Assembly (NCBI GenBank): GCA_017629925.1
Contig: JAGBWH010000196.1
Location: 1 to 12,411, forward strand
DNA length: 12,411 nt
Source of the DNA: Clostridia bacterium
GTDB lineage: Bacteria > Bacillota > Clostridia > Oscillospirales > CAG-272
Direction of reading: 5' to 3'
Both the position numbers and the translations under genes were made by a program. Below, piece after piece: positions 9,017-12,411 of this stretch. How positions within the stretch are numbered: the stretch's first letter is position 1; each line of letters opens with the position of its first letter. The notes under the pieces were generated by a model. That model ran no database searches. It saw only the letters and a list, made by a program, of their open reading frames with translations, and was not told the origin of the DNA.

Positions 9017-11623
9017 ATGAAACACGAACACGAAACTGACAATCTTGAATTTGCCGACCAAAAAATAGTTGGTCGCAATATGGAAAAAGAAGTGAAAACT
9101 TCTTTTATCGAATACTCTATGAGCGTCATTACCAGCCGTGCTCTCCCTGATGTGCGCGACGGTATGAAGCCCGGTCAACGCCGTATTATGTACGCAATGT
9201 ATGAAGACCATCTCACCTATGATCGTCCTTTCCGTAAATCTGCGACGACCGTTGGTAACGTGCTTGGTCGTTACCATCCTCATGGTGACGCTGCCGTCTA
9301 CCAAACGATGGTGAGAATGGCGCAACCCTTCTCACTCCGCTATCCTTTGGTAGAAGGTCATGGTAACTTTGGTAACGTTGACGGTGACGGTGCTGCGGCT
9401 TACCGTTATACCGAGGCGAGAATGTCAAAGATTGCGGATCTCATGATGGGTGACATTGAAAAGGATGTCGTACCTTTTGTGGGCAACTTTGATAATACCA
9501 GAAAAGAACCCGTTGTGTTGCCTTCCCGTTTTCCCAACATTCTGCTCAACGGCTCTGTGGGTATTGCGGTAGGTATGGCAACCAATATCCCCCCTCATAA
9601 TTTAAGTGAAGTCATTGACGGTACCATTTACCGCCTAAACAATCCTGAATGTTCTGTGCAAGAACTCATGCAATACATCAAAGGGCCGGATTTTCCCACC
9701 TATGGTATCATCTACGGCTCGGCAGGTATGCTCCAAGCCTATACCACAGGTCGCGGTAAGGTGATGGTGAGAGCCAGAGCCAGAGTAGAGGACGAGCATC
9801 GTCGTATTATCGTCACCGAAATTCCCTATTCCGTCAACAAAAGCATGTTGGTCGAAAGCATGGCGAATTTGGTCAAAGATAAACGTATCGAAGGTATTAC
9901 CGACATTCGTGATGAATCAGGCAGAGCCGGTATGCGCATTGTCATCGAATACCGCAGAGACGCCAATGGCGAGGTCATCTTAAACCAACTTTATAAATAT
10001 ACCCAACTCCAAGACACCTGTGCGGTCAATATGCTGATGCTGGTGAACGGCGAGCCTAAAGTGATGCCCCTTGCCGCTATTTTGGATGAATATATCACTT
10101 TCCAAGAAAGCATTATTCGCCGTCGTACCCAATTCGATTTGAATAAAGCCCTCCGTGAAAAGCATATATTTGAAGGCTACCAAATCGCACTCGATCATAT
10201 TGACGATATCATCAAAATGATTCGTTTCTCCGATTCTATTCCCGATGCAAAAGCCAAACTCATGGAAGCCTACTCTCTCTCCGATGCCCAATCCCAAGCC
10301 ATTGTGGAAATGCCCCTTGGTCGTTTGTCTGGGCTTGAACGTCAAAAGATTGAGGAACGTTTGGCAAAACTGACCGCCACCGTAGAAGAACTGCAAGGCA
10401 TTTTGGCAGATGAAAGCAAGGTCAAAGAAATTCTTGAGCAAGAACTCAGCGAAATCAAACGTAAATTTGGTGACGCTCGCCGTACCGAACTTGTTGAGGC
10501 AATGGATGAAATTGACCTCGAAGATTTGATTGAACGCCACACTTGCGTGCTGACCGTGTCTCACACAGGGTATATCAAACGTATGCCTGCCACCACCTAT
10601 ACTGCCCAAAACAGAGGTGGTAAGGGAATTATTGGTATGACCACCAAGGAAGAGGACTGGGTAGAGGATGTCATCGTTGCCAATTCCCATAGCCTGCTGA
10701 TGATGTTTACCAATAAGGGTAGGGTATATACGAAAAAGGTATACCGTATTCCCGAAGCCTCTCGTACCGCAAAAGGCACGAGCATTGCCAACATTTTGGA
10801 ACTCACTGAGGGTGAGCATCTCACGGCTGTGATTGCCATTGAGCAATTTGTACCCGAAGAATATCTCACCATGATTACCCGTCGTGGTGTCATCAAGCGT
10901 ACCCAACTCTCCGCCTTTACCTATCAAAGAAAGAGTGGTAAAATTGCCATTTCTCTGGACGAGGGAGACGAACTGCTCTTTGTTCGCCATACCGATGGTC
11001 AAAGAGAATTGGTGCTTGCCACCTATCATGGTCAAGCCGTTCGTTTCCATGAAAGCGAAGCTCGCGTGATGGGTAGAACAGCCCGTGGTGTGCGCGGTAT
11101 TCGTCTCCATGAGGGTGACTATGTGGTGGGCGTAGCCCCCGTAGAGGAAGGCAAATCTCTGCTTACCTTGACCGAACTCGGTATGGGTAAACGAACCGAC
11201 TTTGACGATTTCCGCCTCATGAAAAACAGAGGTGGTCAAGGTGTCACTTGCCATAAACTGTCTGAAAAGACGGGCAACCTCGCCTCTATTGCCACCGTGG
11301 ACGAGGAGGACGATATCATGATTATCACCACGGATGGTACGATTATCCGTACCCCCGTCTCAGGCATTCCCACCTATTCCAGAACGGCAGGTGGCGTTAT
11401 CGTCATGAGACTCCATGGCGAAGATAAGATTCGTACCTTTGCCAAACTCGATAAAGCCGAAGATATTGAAAAAGAAGCCGAAGAGGCAGAGGCAAGAGCC
11501 GAAGCTTTACCCGACATTCCCGAAACCGACGGGGAAGAGACTGACACCCCCGAAGTAGAGGAAACAGAAGTTCAAACTGAGGAAGCCCAAGAAGCCGACA
11601 ACAGAGCAGAGGACGAAGAATGA
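9017..11623 (+). CDS. gyrA: DNA gyrase subunit A
   Basis: 868 residues. GyrA is the DNA-cleaving and wrapping half of gyrase. The N-terminal domain carries [17 protein letters not shown] (45-61), [20 protein letters not shown] (85-104) and the catalytic tyrosine Y131 in [22 protein letters not shown] (431-445) precedes the coiled-coil exit gate. The C-terminal beta-pinwheel holds the GyrA box QNRGGKG (531-537), which marks gyrase rather than ParC. Oddities: at the two positions that anchor fluoroquinolones through the water-metal bridge (S83 and D87 in E. coli) it has A92 and Q96, and it ends in a roughly 57-residue very acidic tail (about 812-868). AGAGG (9001-9005) lies 11 nt before the ATG and 20 nt separate it from gyrB. 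The stop overlaps the next gene. Confidence 0.97.
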   Translation: MKHEHETDNLEFADQKIVGRNMEKEVKTSFIEYSMSVITSRALPDVRDGMKPGQRRIMYAMYEDHLTYDRPFRKSATTVGNVLGRYHPHGDAAVYQTMVRMAQPFSLRYPLVEGHGNFGNVDGDGAAAYRYTEARMSKIADLMMGDIEKDVVPFVGNFDNTRKEPVVLPSRFPNILLNGSVGIAVGMATNIPPHNLSEVIDGTIYRLNNPECSVQELMQYIKGPDFPTYGIIYGSAGMLQAYTTGRGKVMVRARARVEDEHRRIIVTEIPYSVNKSMLVESMANLVKDKRIEGITDIRDESGRAGMRIVIEYRRDANGEVILNQLYKYTQLQDTCAVNMLMLVNGEPKVMPLAAILDEYITFQESIIRRRTQFDLNKALREKHIFEGYQIALDHIDDIIKMIRFSDSIPDAKAKLMEAYSLSDAQSQAIVEMPLGRLSGLERQKIEERLAKLTATVEELQGILADESKVKEILEQELSEIKRKFGDARRTELVEAMDEIDLEDLIERHTCVLTVSHTGYIKRMPATTYTAQNRGGKGIIGMTTKEEDWVEDVIVANSHSLLMMFTNKGRVYTKKVYRIPEASRTAKGTSIANILELTEGEHLTAVIAIEQFVPEEYLTMITRRGVIKRTQLSAFTYQRKSGKIAISLDEGDELLFVRHTDGQRELVLATYHGQAVRFHESEARVMGRTARGVRGIRLHEGDYVVGVAPVEEGKSLLTLTELGMGKRTDFDDFRLMKNRGGQGVTCHKLSEKTGNLASIATVDEEDDIMIITTDGTIIRTPVSGIPTYSRTAGGVIVMRLHGEDKIRTFAKLDKAEDIEKEAEEAEARAEALPDIPETDGEETDTPEVEETEVQTEEAQEADNRAEDEE

Positions 11624-12222
11624 TGGCACAAGTAAAAAGATGTTTTGCCGTTTTGCTTATTTTGGTATGCCTTTTTGGCATGGTTGGGTGCGGAAAGGCA
11701 GATGATAGCCTACTTTTAAGTGAGGCTGAGCGTTTGCTCCGTTTGTCCCTTGTCTACAACGACCTGCTATTTGAAAAAGGTATTCCGATAAACCCTACGG
11801 GGGCAATCAGCGGTATCTACCAAGAGGCTGATAAGGAAACACTCATAAAAGAATATGGTTTTTCCAATTTGGCGGATATCAAAAACGGTGCAAAACAAGT
11901 CTACACACAAGCGGCTGTGGCTGACTTGTTTAGACTCAGCGTGGAAAGTCTGTCAGACGGCACCTCCCTTTTGCGCTCTGCTTATTGCTATGACAACAAA
12001 GACGGGGTGCTCTATGTCAACCGCGAAGGCCTCAATTACAAAACAGACGAGGTTTCCTTTGATTATACCACCCTCAAGGTCAAAGAGAAAAAAAGAGATG
12101 TGGCTACCTTGAGCATCCTCGCCCAAAAGGACGGAGACGACAAAAGCAAAGTCATTGAAGTGACCATGAAATACGAAGGCGGTGTCTGGCTACTTGACAG
12201 CCTTACTTGCATTCGCTTTTGA
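11620..12222 (+). CDS. Unknown lipoprotein, translationally coupled to gyrA
   Basis: 200 residues; I do not recognise a named family. A basic N-terminus (MMAQVKR), a hydrophobic stretch (about 9-20) and lipobox MVGC with C24 indicate a lipoprotein signal peptide, so the mature protein of about 177 residues would be anchored outside the membrane. The start of the mature part (about 29-47) looks helical. The C-terminal half alternates strand-like segments and ends [21 protein letters not shown], a pattern seen in NTF2-like or other small alpha+beta extracellular domains; that is inference. Two starts are possible, ATGATG at 11620 and 11623. The first overlaps the gyrA stop by four bases, and AGAGGA (11608-11613) inside gyrA serves either. 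Expression should follow gyrA. A functional link to gyrase is not implied. Confidence 0.8.
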   Translation: MMAQVKRCFAVLLILVCLFGMVGCGKADDSLLLSEAERLLRLSLVYNDLLFEKGIPINPTGAISGIYQEADKETLIKEYGFSNLADIKNGAKQVYTQAAVADLFRLSVESLSDGTSLLRSAYCYDNKDGVLYVNREGLNYKTDEVSFDYTTLKVKEKKRDVATLSILAQKDGDDKSKVIEVTMKYEGGVWLLDSLTCIRF

Positions 12223-12255
12223 TGGCAAAACAGCACACAAAACAGCGGACGAAAA

Positions 12256-12279
12256 GGGCGAAGTGACCGACCTTCGCCC
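12256..12279 (+). terminator. GC-rich hairpin after the lipoprotein gene, possible terminator
   Basis: GGGCGAAG (12256-12263) pairs perfectly with CTTCGCCC (12272-12279) around an 8-nt loop, 34 nt past the lipoprotein stop. The + strand has no T-run afterwards (GACCAAAACAC). The reverse direction has TTTTC. It may be a non-canonical end to the gyrase transcript. Confidence 0.4.
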
Positions 12280-12321
12280 GACCAAAACACAAGAAGTTAC
12301 ACGATCGGAAAGGTATATAAC

Positions 12322-12411
12322 ATGGAATTTTGTGAAAAATTGATGAGACTCAGAAAAACTCATCACATGACACAAGACGATTTGGCACAAGCGATTGGGG
12401 TTTCCAGACAA
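12322..12411 (+). CDS. XRE-family helix-turn-helix regulator, 5' fragment cut by the window edge
   Basis: Thirty codons are present and the frame is open at the window end. The translation begins MEFCEKLMRLRKTHHMTQDD and continues LAQAIGVSRQ. The pattern L..LRK...[13 protein letters not shown] is the start of a Cro/C1-type (XRE) DNA-binding domain, with helices 2 and 3 at about residues 16-22 and 26 onward. The ATG follows GGAAAGG (12307-12313) by eight bases. The target, any C-terminal domain and the total length are not visible. It is 99 nt after the lipoprotein gene, beyond a hairpin, so it is probably a separate unit. Confidence 0.85.
   Translation, partial: MEFCEKLMRLRKTHHMTQDDLAQAIGVSRQ

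Noticed and set aside
9980..11254. 424-codon open frame on the minus strand inside gyrA
   Set aside because: Antisense shadow of a strongly conserved gyrA coding region. The product shows no recognisable domain and the gyrA frame explains the DNA fully.
12297..12319. Possible promoter TTACAC ... TATATA before the XRE gene
   Set aside because: The two elements are only 11 nt apart and the -10 overlaps the ribosome binding region, so it cannot be a standard promoter.

Overview
The window is a chromosomal replication-origin region (oriC) of a low-to-medium GC Gram-positive bacterium, most likely an uncultured gut-type member of the Clostridia (Bacillota). The reasons are the order dnaA - dnaN - recF - remB (DUF370) - gyrB - gyrA, strong AGGAG-type ribosome binding sites, a Firmicute-style lipoprotein, and DnaA boxes with DnaA-trios in the dnaA-dnaN gap. 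A genus cannot be named from this sequence alone.

Layout. Positions 1-370 hold no gene but contain a cluster of hairpin-forming degenerate repeats, a long two-stem hairpin and a 32-nt tandem repeat. A leftward pair follows: an M48/Ste24-type membrane metallopeptidase (371-1591) and, upstream of it, a family 2 glycosyltransferase (1645-2364) with a good promoter at 2397-2425. Positions 2365-2651 are a very AT-rich divergent control region. It holds a probable dnaA promoter, a 17-nt alternating pyrimidine-purine (potential Z-DNA) island, candidate DnaA boxes and three copies of TTATTTGAA. Then, all rightward, come dnaA (2652-4052), the origin core (4053-4433), dnaN (4434-5585), recF (5582-6676), remB (6722-7027), gyrB (7077-8996), gyrA (9017-11623), an unknown lipoprotein gene overlapping gyrA (11620-12222), and the first 30 codons of an XRE-family HTH regulator (12322 to the window edge).

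How it works together. DnaA should bind the TTTTCCACA/TTTTACACA boxes and load onto the CTA triplets at 4256-4273 to open the DNA. DnaN (sliding clamp) and RecF (gap repair) support elongation, and GyrA2B2 removes the positive supercoils ahead of the forks. All genes point away from the origin, so all are co-directional with replication.

This is a recognisable core region. I do not see a wholly new system. The points that stand out are the nearly complete trio-type unwinding element, several non-canonical residues in DnaA (domain IV and sensor II), a GyrA that lacks both usual quinolone-anchoring side chains and carries a long acidic tail, the absence of the S4-domain gene and rpmH, and several structured intergenic repeats.
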